A stretch of 64,000 bases of DNA from Nitrospirillum sp034653275 (GTDB lineage: Bacteria; Pseudomonadota; Alphaproteobacteria; Azospirillales; Azospirillaceae). Made by a program: the position numbers and the translations under genes. Location of the stretch: contig NZ_JAYEES010000003.1 of NCBI RefSeq assembly GCF_034653275.1, forward strand, positions 496,001 through 560,000, given 5' to 3'. Shown in pieces: positions 35,985 through 43,867 of this stretch. Within the stretch, counting starts at the first letter, position 1, and each line of letters opens with the position of its first letter. The notes below the pieces were generated by a model, which ran no database searches, was not told the origin of the DNA, and was given only the letters and a program-made list of their open reading frames with translations.

Positions 35985-36431
35985 TCAGAGGATGAACCGA
36001 TCCCCCTGTTCCGGGGTGGGAAGGTAGCAGACCTCCCGTTTGCCGAACCAGCGCAAGCGGTTGCGGGCGATGATCGCATACACCGCATCCCGCACGGGCC
36101 GGGGCAGCACCCGGCCGGCCGCCATCAACGACCAGGGAAATCCCAGGAGTTCGAACACGCGGATGGAACTGTCGGACTTAACCCGCACCAGGCCATCCTC
36201 CAGCACCAGGTTGGTCTGATAGTCCACCGGGTCCAGGCCATAGTGCCGGTACAGGGCCGCGCCCAGCGGCGTCTGCGCCGCCATCAGGCGAAGGCGCCCG
36301 GCACGGTCGTGCCGCATCACGAACTGGGCGAATCCGGAGCAGAGGACGCAATGGCCGTCGAAAATGATGATGGGCCTGTCGTCCGGGAACGCCGGCACCG
36401 AGGGATCATCGCGATAGCTGTACGCGGCCAT
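35985..36431 (-). CDS. DCC-family (DUF393) thiol-disulfide oxidoreductase-like protein
   Basis: This 148-residue protein carries the DCC motif, IIIFDGHCVLCSG, in which Asp and the CxxC pair define the DUF393 family. A conserved QTPLG segment and LVRVKSDSSIRVFELLG follow. Members are predicted thioredoxin-like thiol-disulfide oxidoreductases; a precise substrate is not known. It is 30 bases upstream of the SDR-DoxX gene on the same strand, so the four genes from here down to the ABM gene may be one operon for membrane-linked redox chemistry. Confidence 0.88.
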   Translation of the reverse strand: MAAYSYRDDPSVPAFPDDRPIIIFDGHCVLCSGFAQFVMRHDRAGRLRLMAAQTPLGAALYRHYGLDPVDYQTNLVLEDGLVRVKSDSSIRVFELLGFPWSLMAAGRVLPRPVRDAVYAIIARNRLRWFGKREVCYLPTPEQGDRFIL

Positions 36432-36476
36432 GGGGTCGGGTCCTGGCAGGGATTATACCGCCACTGTAACCTGCGG

Positions 36477-37154
36477 CTAAACCCCAAGCCAGCGGAGCCC
36501 GCCCGGCAGCTCACCCACGGCGTAGTCGACCTGCAACACCCGGCGACGGCGGGGGCGAGCGGCGGCGTCGGAAGCATGCAGGACCAGGGTGGCGTAAAGC
36601 CAAACATCGCCGGCCTCCGCCAGGCAGGCTGCCTGGCCATGGCGACGCACGGCATCGGCGATGTCCGCCACCGCGACCCGGCCCAAACGATGCGACCCAG
36701 GGGCCACCAGCAACGGCGCGTTGTCGGCGTCCACCGGATCGAGATGGACGCGCAGGGTGACCATGCCGGCCAGCAGGTCGGCCGGCGGCGCCACGTGGGT
36801 CAGCCCGTCCTTCACGCTCCACGGACCATAGCCCGGAACCTCCACCCGTGCGGCAACGGCGATGGTGCGGTCCTGGTGCCAGCCCAGGCCCCAGTTGGTG
36901 TCGGAGGTCTTGTCGAACAGGATGGCGCGCACCGGCCGGCAGCCCTCACCCAAGGCAGAGGCCGCCAGGCGGCCCACCGGGCCCTTGACGCCGAGGAAGG
37001 CATCCAACCCCGGAATGCCGTGCAGGCGCACGCCCGCGCGGGTGACGGGAATATCAGGCGCGAGATTGGGTGCCAGCGTCGCGGCCAGGCGCGCCACCTC
37101 CACCGGCGGCAGCACGGCAAGGTGCCGTTCGGCGCCGTCGCGGGCGTAGGTCAT
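36477..37154 (-). CDS. Phytanoyl-CoA dioxygenase (PhyH) family protein
   Basis: This 225-residue protein has the non-haem Fe(II)/2-oxoglutarate dioxygenase layout: the HxD iron ligands in GLGWHQDRT, a distal His near VLHAS and the 2-oxoglutarate-binding Arg probably in the RPRRRRVLQVDY segment. The ATG at 37154 overlaps the stop of the upstream sorbosone-type dehydrogenase gene by one base, so the two are coupled; a longer frame inside that gene is rejected. The family hydroxylates diverse substrates, which cannot be read from sequence. Confidence 0.85.
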   Translation of the reverse strand: MTYARDGAERHLAVLPPVEVARLAATLAPNLAPDIPVTRAGVRLHGIPGLDAFLGVKGPVGRLAASALGEGCRPVRAILFDKTSDTNWGLGWHQDRTIAVAARVEVPGYGPWSVKDGLTHVAPPADLLAGMVTLRVHLDPVDADNAPLLVAPGSHRLGRVAVADIADAVRRHGQAACLAEAGDVWLYATLVLHASDAAARPRRRRVLQVDYAVGELPGGLRWLGV

Positions 37155-38422
37155 CACGGCGTCTTGCTTCCTTTCGCCAGGCGCAGGAGGGTGCCGTTGT
37201 GATCCTCCGTCACCAGCACGCTGCCATCGGGCAGGCGGGCCAGGGATACGGGCGCGCCCTGGGGATGGTCGCCGGTGACGGCGTCCCACCCCGAGATCAC
37301 GTCCTGGGGCGCGCCGGTGGGACGGCCCTGGGCATCGACGGGCAGGGCCACCACGCGGTGGCCGGTATCGCGATAGCCATGCAGGGTGATCAGCAGGGTG
37401 CCCGCCAGGCCGGGTAGCGGGCCGTCGGCATAGGGCAGCAGGCTCAAGGGGGCGGCATGGGGTGGCAGGAGCAGGGTGGGCGCCTGCTTGACCTTGCAGT
37501 CGGCCTCCTTGTAGTGGCTGCGGTATTCCGGGCTGGGCACGCCATCGTCATAGCAATAGGGCCAGCCGTAATCCGCCCCCTCTCTCAGGGTCAGATAGAG
37601 GTCGTGCGGCGCATCATCATCCGCCAAGGCCGGGTCGGCGTCAGAGATGTTGTCGCGGGCGTTGGTGGCCGTCACCACCTGGTCGCCCGCCAGCACCGCC
37701 AGCGCCACGGCGTTGCGCAGGCCCCGGGCATAGGGACGCACGCCGGCGACGCCCACGGGCACCGCACCGGGCGTCAGATGCAGGATGACGCCCCGGGGCG
37801 TGGCGCCCACGGTTTCGGGGCAGGGCGCGTCCGCCCGGGGCGGCGTGTCATCGCCCTTCTTGCCGCCGGGGGTTTCGCAATGGTCGGTGCCGGAGCCGAC
37901 ATTGATGAACAGCGACCCGTCCGGCGCCACCGCCAGCGCCGCCAGGGGATGCAGCCCTTCCTTGGGCAGGCCCGTGACCACGTCGCGCAGGCTGGCCGCC
38001 ACGTCGGCGGCGTTGGGGTCCAGGCTGACGATGCGGCCCAGCACGCTCATGTACAGGCGCCCGCCCGGGGCCGGCACCAGCGCGTGGGGCTCGTCCAGGC
38101 CGGTCAGCAGCACCTCGGGCGCCGCCCGGCCGCCCTCCTTCAGGCGCAGCAGCCGGCCATGGTTGTGGCGCCAGCCGCCGCCCAGGTCGACGACATAGAC
38201 GTCGGTGCCCAGCACCGCCACGCCGCGGGGGAAGCCCAGCTGGCTGGCTACCAGGCCCACGCACAAGCCCGGCGCCGTCTTCAGGTCTACCGCCGGGAAA
38301 CCATCACATTGGCCCTGGGTGGTGTAGCCGGTGTGCACCCGGGCCGAGGCCGGCAGGGATGCCGCCAGCAGGGCCAGGCCCAACAGTCGAGCAAGCTTGC
38401 GGATACGCCTGACAGGCATCAC
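37154..38422 (-). CDS. PQQ-type sugar/sorbosone dehydrogenase-like protein
   Basis: This 422-residue protein has a signal peptide (about 1-27, ending LPASA) and the beta-propeller pattern of the GSDH family: GFPRGVAVLGTDVYVVDLGG, HALVPAPGGRLYMSVLG, and GADYGWPYCYDDG near the end. Related proteins are periplasmic soluble aldose dehydrogenases or L-sorbosone dehydrogenases, often using PQQ. There is no CxxCH haem motif. No pqq genes are in the window. It overlaps the PhyH gene by one base, an unusual pairing. Confidence 0.85.
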   Translation of the reverse strand: MMPVRRIRKLARLLGLALLAASLPASARVHTGYTTQGQCDGFPAVDLKTAPGLCVGLVASQLGFPRGVAVLGTDVYVVDLGGGWRHNHGRLLRLKEGGRAAPEVLLTGLDEPHALVPAPGGRLYMSVLGRIVSLDPNAADVAASLRDVVTGLPKEGLHPLAALAVAPDGSLFINVGSGTDHCETPGGKKGDDTPPRADAPCPETVGATPRGVILHLTPGAVPVGVAGVRPYARGLRNAVALAVLAGDQVVTATNARDNISDADPALADDDAPHDLYLTLREGADYGWPYCYDDGVPSPEYRSHYKEADCKVKQAPTLLLPPHAAPLSLLPYADGPLPGLAGTLLITLHGYRDTGHRVVALPVDAQGRPTGAPQDVISGWDAVTGDHPQGAPVSLARLPDGSVLVTEDHNGTLLRLAKGSKTP

Positions 38423-38468
38423 GCCCTCCCCCTTGTGGTCCGTGGGTAGAGACTATAGGCGGGCGGGA

Positions 38469-38819
38469 TCAATCGGCCAGCGGACGCCGCTCCGCCCAGG
38501 CCAGCAGGGCGTCCAGCGCCGGGCACAGGGCCTGGCCCCAATCCGTCAGGCCGTATTCCACCTTGGGCGGCACCTGGTGGTGGACGATGCGGCGCACGAT
38601 GCCGTCCCCCTCCATCTGGCGCAGCTGCTGGATCAGCATTTTCTGCGAGATGCCCGGAAGCGCGCGCTCCAGGTCCGAGAAGCGCCGCAATTGGTAGCCG
38701 AACAGATGGAACAGGATCAGCAGCTTCCACCGTCCCTCCAACATGCGGAAAGCCTGCTCCACCCCCTCGGCCGCGGTGACGGGGGTATGGTCGGGCTTGC
38801 TGAGGCGATCACTAACCAA
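38469..38819 (-). CDS. HxlR-family transcriptional regulator
   Basis: This 116-residue winged helix-turn-helix regulator has the HxlR pattern: FRMLEGRWKLLILFHLF, RRFSDLERALPGISQKMLIQQLRQMEGDGIV and a wing VEYGLTDWGQAL. The only upstream start in frame is TTG at 38819, since a stop codon follows 5 codons further up; a GTG at 38762 would give a shorter form. The TTG overlaps an inverted repeat (38811-38828), so the protein probably represses itself and the divergent SnoaL/SDR operon. HxlR proteins often respond to aldehydes or other electrophiles; there is no sensing cysteine in the DNA-binding half. Confidence 0.88.
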   Translation of the reverse strand: MVSDRLSKPDHTPVTAAEGVEQAFRMLEGRWKLLILFHLFGYQLRRFSDLERALPGISQKMLIQQLRQMEGDGIVRRIVHHQVPPKVEYGLTDWGQALCPALDALLAWAERRPLAD

Positions 38820-38828
38820 AAGGTTGGT
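38811..38828. promoter_or_regulatory. Inverted repeat, candidate HxlR operator
   Basis: ACTAACC-AAAA-GGTTGGT pairs at 6 of 7 positions and lies at the start codon of the HxlR gene, in the AT-rich divergent region before the SnoaL/SDR genes. A related half (AGTGGGTT) follows at 38841-38848. HxlR/YodB-type regulators bind repeats of this size between divergent genes. Confidence 0.5.
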
Positions 38829-38910
38829 ACCTTACTTTTTAGTGGGTTCTTGTTCTTTTCTCAGTCTATGGACACGTTCCTTCCAGCGCAACCAAGCCGA
38901 AGGAAGGAAC

Positions 38911-39240
38911 ATGATGTCCCTGACCCTGCCATCCCCCATCGCCGCTTATTTCGCGGCGGACAAGGCCGGCGCCGACGCCGTGGCCGCCTGCTTCACCGCC
39001 CAGGCGGTGGTGAAGGACGAGGGCCATACCCATCACGGCCCCGCCGCCATCGCCGCGTGGAAGACGGCCGCGTCGGCCAAATATAACTACACCAGCACGC
39101 CCATCGCGATGGAGGAGGCGGAGGGCCGGGTGGTCGTCACCAGCCACGTCGCCGGCGATTTCCCCGGCAGTCCGATAGCCTTGCGCTACGCCTTCGTGGT
39201 TGAGGGCGGCAGGATCGCCAGCCTGGAGATCACGCCATGA
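38911..39240 (+). CDS. SnoaL-like (NTF2-fold) protein
   Basis: This 109-residue protein shows the SnoaL_2/NTF2-like pattern: a helix with IAAYFAADKAGADAVAACFTAQAVVKDEGHTHHG, then the curved sheet with GRVVVTSHVAGDFPGSPIALRYAFVVEGGRIASLEI. Such proteins are small-molecule isomerases, hydrolases or binding proteins. AGGAAGG lies just before the ATG, so longer frames are rejected. Its stop overlaps the SDR start (ATGA). This two-gene unit is divergent from the HxlR regulator and a common arrangement in which both enzymes act on the same inducer. Confidence 0.87.
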   Translation: MMSLTLPSPIAAYFAADKAGADAVAACFTAQAVVKDEGHTHHGPAAIAAWKTAASAKYNYTSTPIAMEEAEGRVVVTSHVAGDFPGSPIALRYAFVVEGGRIASLEITP

Positions 39241-40019
39241 GCTTCGACCTGGGATTGGCCGGCCGGCGGGCGCTGGTCACCGGCGGCACCAAGGGCGTGG
39301 GCGCCGCCGTCGTCGCCACTCTGCGGGAAAACGGCGCCCGGGTGATGACCACGGCGCGGTCCCTGCCCGAGACGCCCGAGCCGGGCGTGTTGTACGAGGC
39401 CGCCGACGTCGCCACGGCCCAGGGCTGCGCCGCCGTGGCTCAGGCGGCGCTCGACCGGCTGGGCGGCGTGGACATCCTGGTCAATGTGGTGGGCGGGTCC
39501 ACGGCGCCGGGCGGCGGCTTCGCCGCCCTGGACGACGACATCTGGATGCGGGAACTGAACCTGAACCTCATGGCCGCCGTCCGCCTGGACCGGGCGCTGC
39601 TGCCCAGCATGGTCGCACGCGGCGATGGCGTCATCATCCACGTCACCTCCATCCAACGCGCCTTGCCCCTACCGGAATCGACCACGGCCTACGCCGCCGC
39701 CAAGGCCGCCCTGTCGACCTACAGCAAGAGCCTGTCGAAGGAGGTGACGCCCAAGGGCGTGCGCGTGGTCCGCGTCTCCCCCGGCTGGGTGGAGACGGAG
39801 GCCGCCGTTGCCCTTGCCGACCGCCTGGCCCGGGATGCGGGCACGGATTATGAGGGCGGCAAGGCCATCATCATGAAGGCCCTGGGCGGCATCCCGCTGG
39901 GCCGTCCCAGCAAGCCGCGGGAAGTGGCGGACCTGATCGCCTTCCTCGTCTCGTCCCGTGCCGCCGCCATCAGCGGCACGGAATACACCATCGACGGCGG
40001 CACGGTGCCGACCGCCTGA
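39237..40019 (+). CDS. SDR family oxidoreductase
   Basis: This 260-residue short-chain dehydrogenase has the cofactor motif TGGTKGVGAAVVATL, the NVVGGS motif at the position of NNAG, and the active-site YAAAK. A C-terminal SGTEYTIDGG completes the fold. The product of the upstream overlapping gene is a SnoaL-like protein, so the pair probably modifies one substrate. The NNAG motif is altered to NVVG, as in some atypical SDRs. The substrate is unknown. It converges on the aldo/keto reductase gene with 4 bp between. Confidence 0.9.
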   Translation: MSFDLGLAGRRALVTGGTKGVGAAVVATLRENGARVMTTARSLPETPEPGVLYEAADVATAQGCAAVAQAALDRLGGVDILVNVVGGSTAPGGGFAALDDDIWMRELNLNLMAAVRLDRALLPSMVARGDGVIIHVTSIQRALPLPESTTAYAAAKAALSTYSKSLSKEVTPKGVRVVRVSPGWVETEAAVALADRLARDAGTDYEGGKAIIMKALGGIPLGRPSKPREVADLIAFLVSSRAAAISGTEYTIDGGTVPTA

Positions 40020-40023
40020 GCCG

Positions 40024-40878
40024 TCAGGGCGCGATGGCATCCAGCTCGGTCATCACCCCATCCGACAGCCACAGTTCGGCCGCGGCCAGGTTCTGCCGCA
40101 GATGGGCGACGGAGGAGGTGCCGGGAATCAGCAGGATGTTGGGCGAACGGCGCAGCAGCCAGGCCAGGGCCACCTGCATCGGCGTGGCGCCCAGACGGGC
40201 CGCCACGTCGGACAGGGTCGACGACTGCAGGGGGCTGAAGCCACCCAGCGGGAAAAAGGGCACATAGGCGATGCCGTCGCGGGCCAGGTCGTCGATCAGG
40301 GCATCGTCAGCGCGGTGGGCCAGGTTGTACAAGTTCTGCACGCAGGCGATGCGGCAGATGCCACGCGCTTCCGCGATCTGCGCCGCCGTCACGTTGCTGA
40401 GCCCGATGTGGCGGATCAGGCCCTGCTGCTGAAGCTCCGCCAGCACCGTCAGGGGCGCCGCGATGGAGCCCTCGGCGGGACCGTGCACGTCGAACATGGC
40501 CCGGAAGTTCACCACCTCCAGCACGTCCAGGCCCAGGTTGCGCAGATTGTCGTGCACGGACTGGATCAGCTGTTCGCGGGAGAAGGCCGGGTTCCAGGAG
40601 GCGTCGGCCCCGCGTTCGGCGCCGACCTTGGTGGCGATCACCAGATGATCGGCATAGGGGTGCAGCGCCTCGCGGATCAGCTGGTTGGTGACATGGGGGC
40701 CGTAGATGTCGCTGGTGTCGATATGGTTGACGCCGGAGTCGACGGCGGCGCGCAATACGGCCAACGCCGCGTCGCGGTCCTTGGGCGGGCCAAACACCCC
40801 GGGCCCGGCCAGTTGCATGGCGCCGTAACCCATGCGGTTCACGCTGCGGTCGCCAAGGGTGTAGGTGCTGGTGCTCAT
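40024..40878 (-). CDS. Aldo/keto reductase
   Basis: This 284-residue NADPH-dependent reductase has the (beta/alpha)8 pattern with NRMGYGAMQLAG, the catalytic Asp-Tyr in HIDTSDIYGPHVTNQLI, the Lys in LVIATKVGAERG and a C-terminal IPGTSSVAHLRQN cofactor segment. The ATG at 40878 is chosen because AGGG lies ten bases upstream; a longer frame upstream would run into the divergent lysR gene. It is divergent from that regulator, which probably controls it. Confidence 0.92.
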   Translation of the reverse strand: MSTSTYTLGDRSVNRMGYGAMQLAGPGVFGPPKDRDAALAVLRAAVDSGVNHIDTSDIYGPHVTNQLIREALHPYADHLVIATKVGAERGADASWNPAFSREQLIQSVHDNLRNLGLDVLEVVNFRAMFDVHGPAEGSIAAPLTVLAELQQQGLIRHIGLSNVTAAQIAEARGICRIACVQNLYNLAHRADDALIDDLARDGIAYVPFFPLGGFSPLQSSTLSDVAARLGATPMQVALAWLLRRSPNILLIPGTSSVAHLRQNLAAAELWLSDGVMTELDAIAP

Positions 40879-40962
40879 GAGCGGCATCCCTGCTGGGGTG
40901 TGAAGATGCAGTAGAGATAAGCGTCCGCCGCCTGTACGATAATCGGGCACAGTCAGAACGGG

Positions 40963-40982
40963 TTGTTCGGGAAAGCGAACAA
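40963..40982. promoter_or_regulatory. Perfect inverted repeat at the lysR start codon
   Basis: TTGTTCG-N6-CGAACAA is a perfect 7-bp inverted repeat that ends on the first base of the lysR start codon, in the 103-bp region divergent from the aldo/keto reductase gene. The position fits an autoregulatory operator. The site is specific to this pair and not seen at the other lysR gene. Confidence 0.5.
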
Positions 40983-41884
40983 TGAAAATCGATCTTGGGG
41001 ACCTGAACGCCTTTGTCACGGTGGCGCGCGCCCGCGGCTTCCGCGATGGCGCGCGGGCCAGCGGCGCCAGCGCCTCCGGCCTCAGCGAGGCCGTCAGCCG
41101 GCTGGAGGCGCAGATGGGCGTGCGGCTGCTGAACCGCACGACGCGCAGCGTGGTCCCCACCGAGGCGGGACAGCGCCTGCTGGAACGGTTGGGGCCGGCC
41201 TTGACCGAGGTGGAAACGGCGTTGGACGTGGTCAACAACTTCCGCGACCGGCCGGTGGGCACCCTGCGCCTGAACGTGCCCATCAGCGCCGCGCGCCTGG
41301 TGCTGCCGGCCATCGTGCCGCGCTTCCTGGCCGCCTATCCCGACATCGAGATGGAGGTGATCGCCGAGGACAGTTTCGTCGATCTGCTGGCGGTGGGCTG
41401 CGACGCCGGCATCCGCTATGGCGAGCGGCTGGAGCAGGACATGATCGCCGTGCCCATTGGTCCGCGCGTGCAGCGCTTCGCCACCGCCGCGTCCCCCGCC
41501 TATCTCGACCACCACGGCCGGCCCCAGCACCCGCGCGACCTGCTGCGCCACGCTTGCCTGCACGGGCGCTTCTCCAACAGGCCGGCACCGCTCTGGGAGT
41601 TCGAACGGGATGGGGAGACGGTGCAGGTCGACCCCAAAGGCCCCTTGCAGGTCAGCATCGGCACCGCCACCGACCTGGCGGTGGAAGCGGCCATCGCCGG
41701 GATGGGCATCATCCTGCTGTTCGAGGACTGGTTGCGCCCGCATCTGGACAGCGGCGCCCTGGAACCGGTGCTGGAGCCGTGGTGGCTGAGCTTCCCCGGG
41801 CCTTTCCTGTATTACCCCGGCCGCCGTCTGGTGCCGGCCCCCTTGCGCGCCTTCATCGACTTCATCAAGGAGCCGATGGGGTGA
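40982..41884 (+). CDS. LysR-type transcriptional regulator
   Basis: This 300-residue regulator has the N-terminal winged helix-turn-helix (LNAFVTVARARGFRDGAR, then ASGLSEAVSRLEAQMGVRLLNRTTRSV) and an effector domain resembling the LTTR_CrgA group. It is divergent from an aldo/keto reductase gene, with a perfect inverted repeat at its start. Regulators of this type beside aldo/keto reductases are common in Proteobacteria, with unknown inducers. After its stop lies a short GC hairpin (41900-41914) and then the broken HEPN-like gene. Confidence 0.9.
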   Translation: MKIDLGDLNAFVTVARARGFRDGARASGASASGLSEAVSRLEAQMGVRLLNRTTRSVVPTEAGQRLLERLGPALTEVETALDVVNNFRDRPVGTLRLNVPISAARLVLPAIVPRFLAAYPDIEMEVIAEDSFVDLLAVGCDAGIRYGERLEQDMIAVPIGPRVQRFATAASPAYLDHHGRPQHPRDLLRHACLHGRFSNRPAPLWEFERDGETVQVDPKGPLQVSIGTATDLAVEAAIAGMGIILLFEDWLRPHLDSGALEPVLEPWWLSFPGPFLYYPGRRLVPAPLRAFIDFIKEPMG

Positions 41885-41918
41885 GGGCCAGCGCCGCCCG
41901 GCCAGAGGTTGGCCCGCT

Positions 41919-42254
41919 TTGATCGAGCATTTCGGGGCGGTGTTGTCCGATGAAGATAAGGAAACGCTGCGCCTGTGCCGCCAGCTTCGGAACAAGTTAC
42001 TCCACAGCGATTTCCGCGCGGCGCGGGACAAGCTGAGCGAGTTGGGTATTGCATCGTCGCCCGGCGGCGTCGTGAAGATAAATCTGCCGGTGGTGATCGC
42101 CGCAGAGGTTGCGGCGAAGATTGAAGCGGCGGAGGCCGGCGTAGAAGGCGTGGGGGTAGCCGACACACTGTCCACGGACGCAGGTAGCGTATTCGGATGG
42201 TTCCTTGAAGCGGCGCAATCCGGCGACTTTGCCAAGGCGGGAGCCGCCTTCAAA
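41919..42254 (+). pseudogene. HEPN-like gene, 5' part, broken by insertion sequence copy 2
   Basis: The 112 residues up to the insertion site include LCRQLRNKLLHSDFRAAR. The RNKLLH fits the RNxxxH motif of HEPN-domain proteins, many of which are RNases in toxin-antitoxin and phage-defence systems. The frame is also open upstream into the end of the lysR gene, and the only start is a weak TTG at 41919, so the true N-terminus may already have been lost. The IS inserted after Lys112; the frame continues after it at 43814. Without the IS and one TTCAAA copy the product would be 127 residues from this start. The HEPN link rests on a short motif, so it is tentative. Confidence 0.65.
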
Positions 42255-43813
42255 GTCGCCCGTGAATGATTTCTAAGCCGTTGGCCGACCATGGTGTTTG
42301 GCTGGTAGTGCTGTAATCGAATTTGCAGGAAAGAGGGGGCTTGGCCTCCGCTTTCTTGCAATTTGGGGATCCCCTTTTGGGCCATTTCGTGATTCGATTC
42401 CCCCTGTGAACAGCGGTGGGAACAGGCCATGTCACGACCCCGGGACACCCGACAGAAAGACCTTCTGCGTCCAGCCCTGGACCAGATCATCGACCTGAAG
42501 CACCCACTGGTGGTGCTGTCGGGCAAGATCGACTGGGGCTTTCTGGAACAGCGCTTGGGTGGGGTCTATGGCGGCGGACCAGGCCAGCCGCCGTTGCCGG
42601 TCCGGCTGATGGCGGGCCTGCTGATCCTGAAGCACATGCACAACCTGTCGGATGAGGTGCTGACCGCCCGCTGGGCGGAGAACCCCTATTTCCAGTTCTT
42701 CTGCGGCGAGGAGGTCTTCCGCCACGACCTGCCCTTCGACCGGTCGTCGCTGTCCCGTTGGCGCCAGCGCCTGGGCGAGGAGCGGCTGGCCGCGCTGATC
42801 CAGGAGAGCCTGCGGGTGGCCCAGGCCACCGGCGCGCTCAGCACCCGCGACTTGGCGCGCGTGGCGGTGGACACCACCGTCCAGCCCAAGGCCGTCGCCC
42901 ACCCCACCGACGCCCGCCTGACCCACAAGGCCATCGAGAAGCTGGTCGCCTTCGCCAAGGACAACGGCCTCACGCTGCGCCAGAGCTATCTGCGCGTGGC
43001 CAAGAAGGCCGCCATCATGGTCGGCCGCTACACCCACGCCCACCAACACAAGCGCGCCAACCGGGAACTAAAGTTCCTGCGCACCCGTCTGGGCCGCCTC
43101 ATCCGTGACATCAACCGCAAGGTCGCCGCCAAGGGAGGCGCCGAGGCCCCAGACCTCCTGGCCCGCTACGGCCCCTTACGTGACCTGGCCATCAAGGTCA
43201 GCATGCAGACCCAGCGCCAGCGCGGGCAGAAAGTCTACTCCCTCCACGCCCCCGAGGTCGAATGCATCGGCAAGGGCAAGGCCCGCGCCCCCTACGAGTT
43301 CGGCTGCAAGGTCAGCGTCGCCGTCCCCATCACCAAGCCCAAGGGCGGCCTCTTCGTCCTCCACGCCCAGGCCCTGCACACCAACCCCTTCGACGGCCAC
43401 ACCCTGGCCAAGGCCGTCGCCGACATCAAAGCCAACACTGGACGCGAGCCGGACCGCGTCCACGTCGACAGGGGCTATCGCGGCCATGACCATCCCAACA
43501 AGTTCAAGGTCTGGATCACAGGCCAGGTCCGCAGGACTACCACCGCCATCAAACGGGAGATGAAGCGCCGCGCCGCCATCGAGCCCATCATCGGCCACCT
43601 CAAGGCCGAGCACCGCATGGGACGGAACTACCTCAAGGGACGCCACGGCGACCGTATCAATGCCGTCCTCGCAGCCGCTGGCTTCAACTTCCACCTCCTC
43701 GTCAGGTGGTTCCAGGACCTTTGGCGTGCCCTGCTCTGCGCTCTCCAAATCCAAAACGAAATGACCCTGATCAGCTCAAATTGAACCGGTCAGGGCCATT
43801 CTTCACGGGCGAC
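42255..43813 (+). mobile_element. IS5-like insertion sequence, copy 2 (1559 bp)
   Basis: This copy has the same length, the same ends (GTCGCCCGTGAA and its complement), the same orientation and the same transposase translation as the copy at 18835-20393, exactly 23,420 bp away. The flanking 6-bp direct repeat TTCAAA (42249-42254 and 43814-43819) marks the target duplication. It interrupts a HEPN-like reading frame. Identity between copies points to recent transposition. Confidence 0.92.
42429..43784 (+). CDS. Transposase of IS copy 2 (IS5-like, DDE)
   Basis: The 451-residue product is identical to that of the first copy, with D148, D347 and E385 in the same contexts (VAVDTTVQ, VHVDRGYRG, AIEPIIGHLK). 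It is intact. In this copy the left IS end closes the interrupted host frame after four extra codons (VARE, stop at 42267-42269). Both transposase genes read in the same direction as the window. Confidence 0.93.
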   Translation: MSRPRDTRQKDLLRPALDQIIDLKHPLVVLSGKIDWGFLEQRLGGVYGGGPGQPPLPVRLMAGLLILKHMHNLSDEVLTARWAENPYFQFFCGEEVFRHDLPFDRSSLSRWRQRLGEERLAALIQESLRVAQATGALSTRDLARVAVDTTVQPKAVAHPTDARLTHKAIEKLVAFAKDNGLTLRQSYLRVAKKAAIMVGRYTHAHQHKRANRELKFLRTRLGRLIRDINRKVAAKGGAEAPDLLARYGPLRDLAIKVSMQTQRQRGQKVYSLHAPEVECIGKGKARAPYEFGCKVSVAVPITKPKGGLFVLHAQALHTNPFDGHTLAKAVADIKANTGREPDRVHVDRGYRGHDHPNKFKVWITGQVRRTTTAIKREMKRRAAIEPIIGHLKAEHRMGRNYLKGRHGDRINAVLAAAGFNFHLLVRWFQDLWRALLCALQIQNEMTLISSN

Positions 43814-43867
43814 TTCAAAAGCGCAGCAAAAATAGTCGATAGGCTGGCCAGTCTCGATGGGACGTAA
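43814..43867 (+). pseudogene. 3' remnant of the interrupted HEPN-like gene
   Basis: After the second TTCAAA copy the original frame resumes in phase and encodes SAAKIVDRLASLDGT before TAA at 43865-43867. Joining 42254 to 43820 restores one continuous frame, which shows the gene was open before the insertion. Confidence 0.7.
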
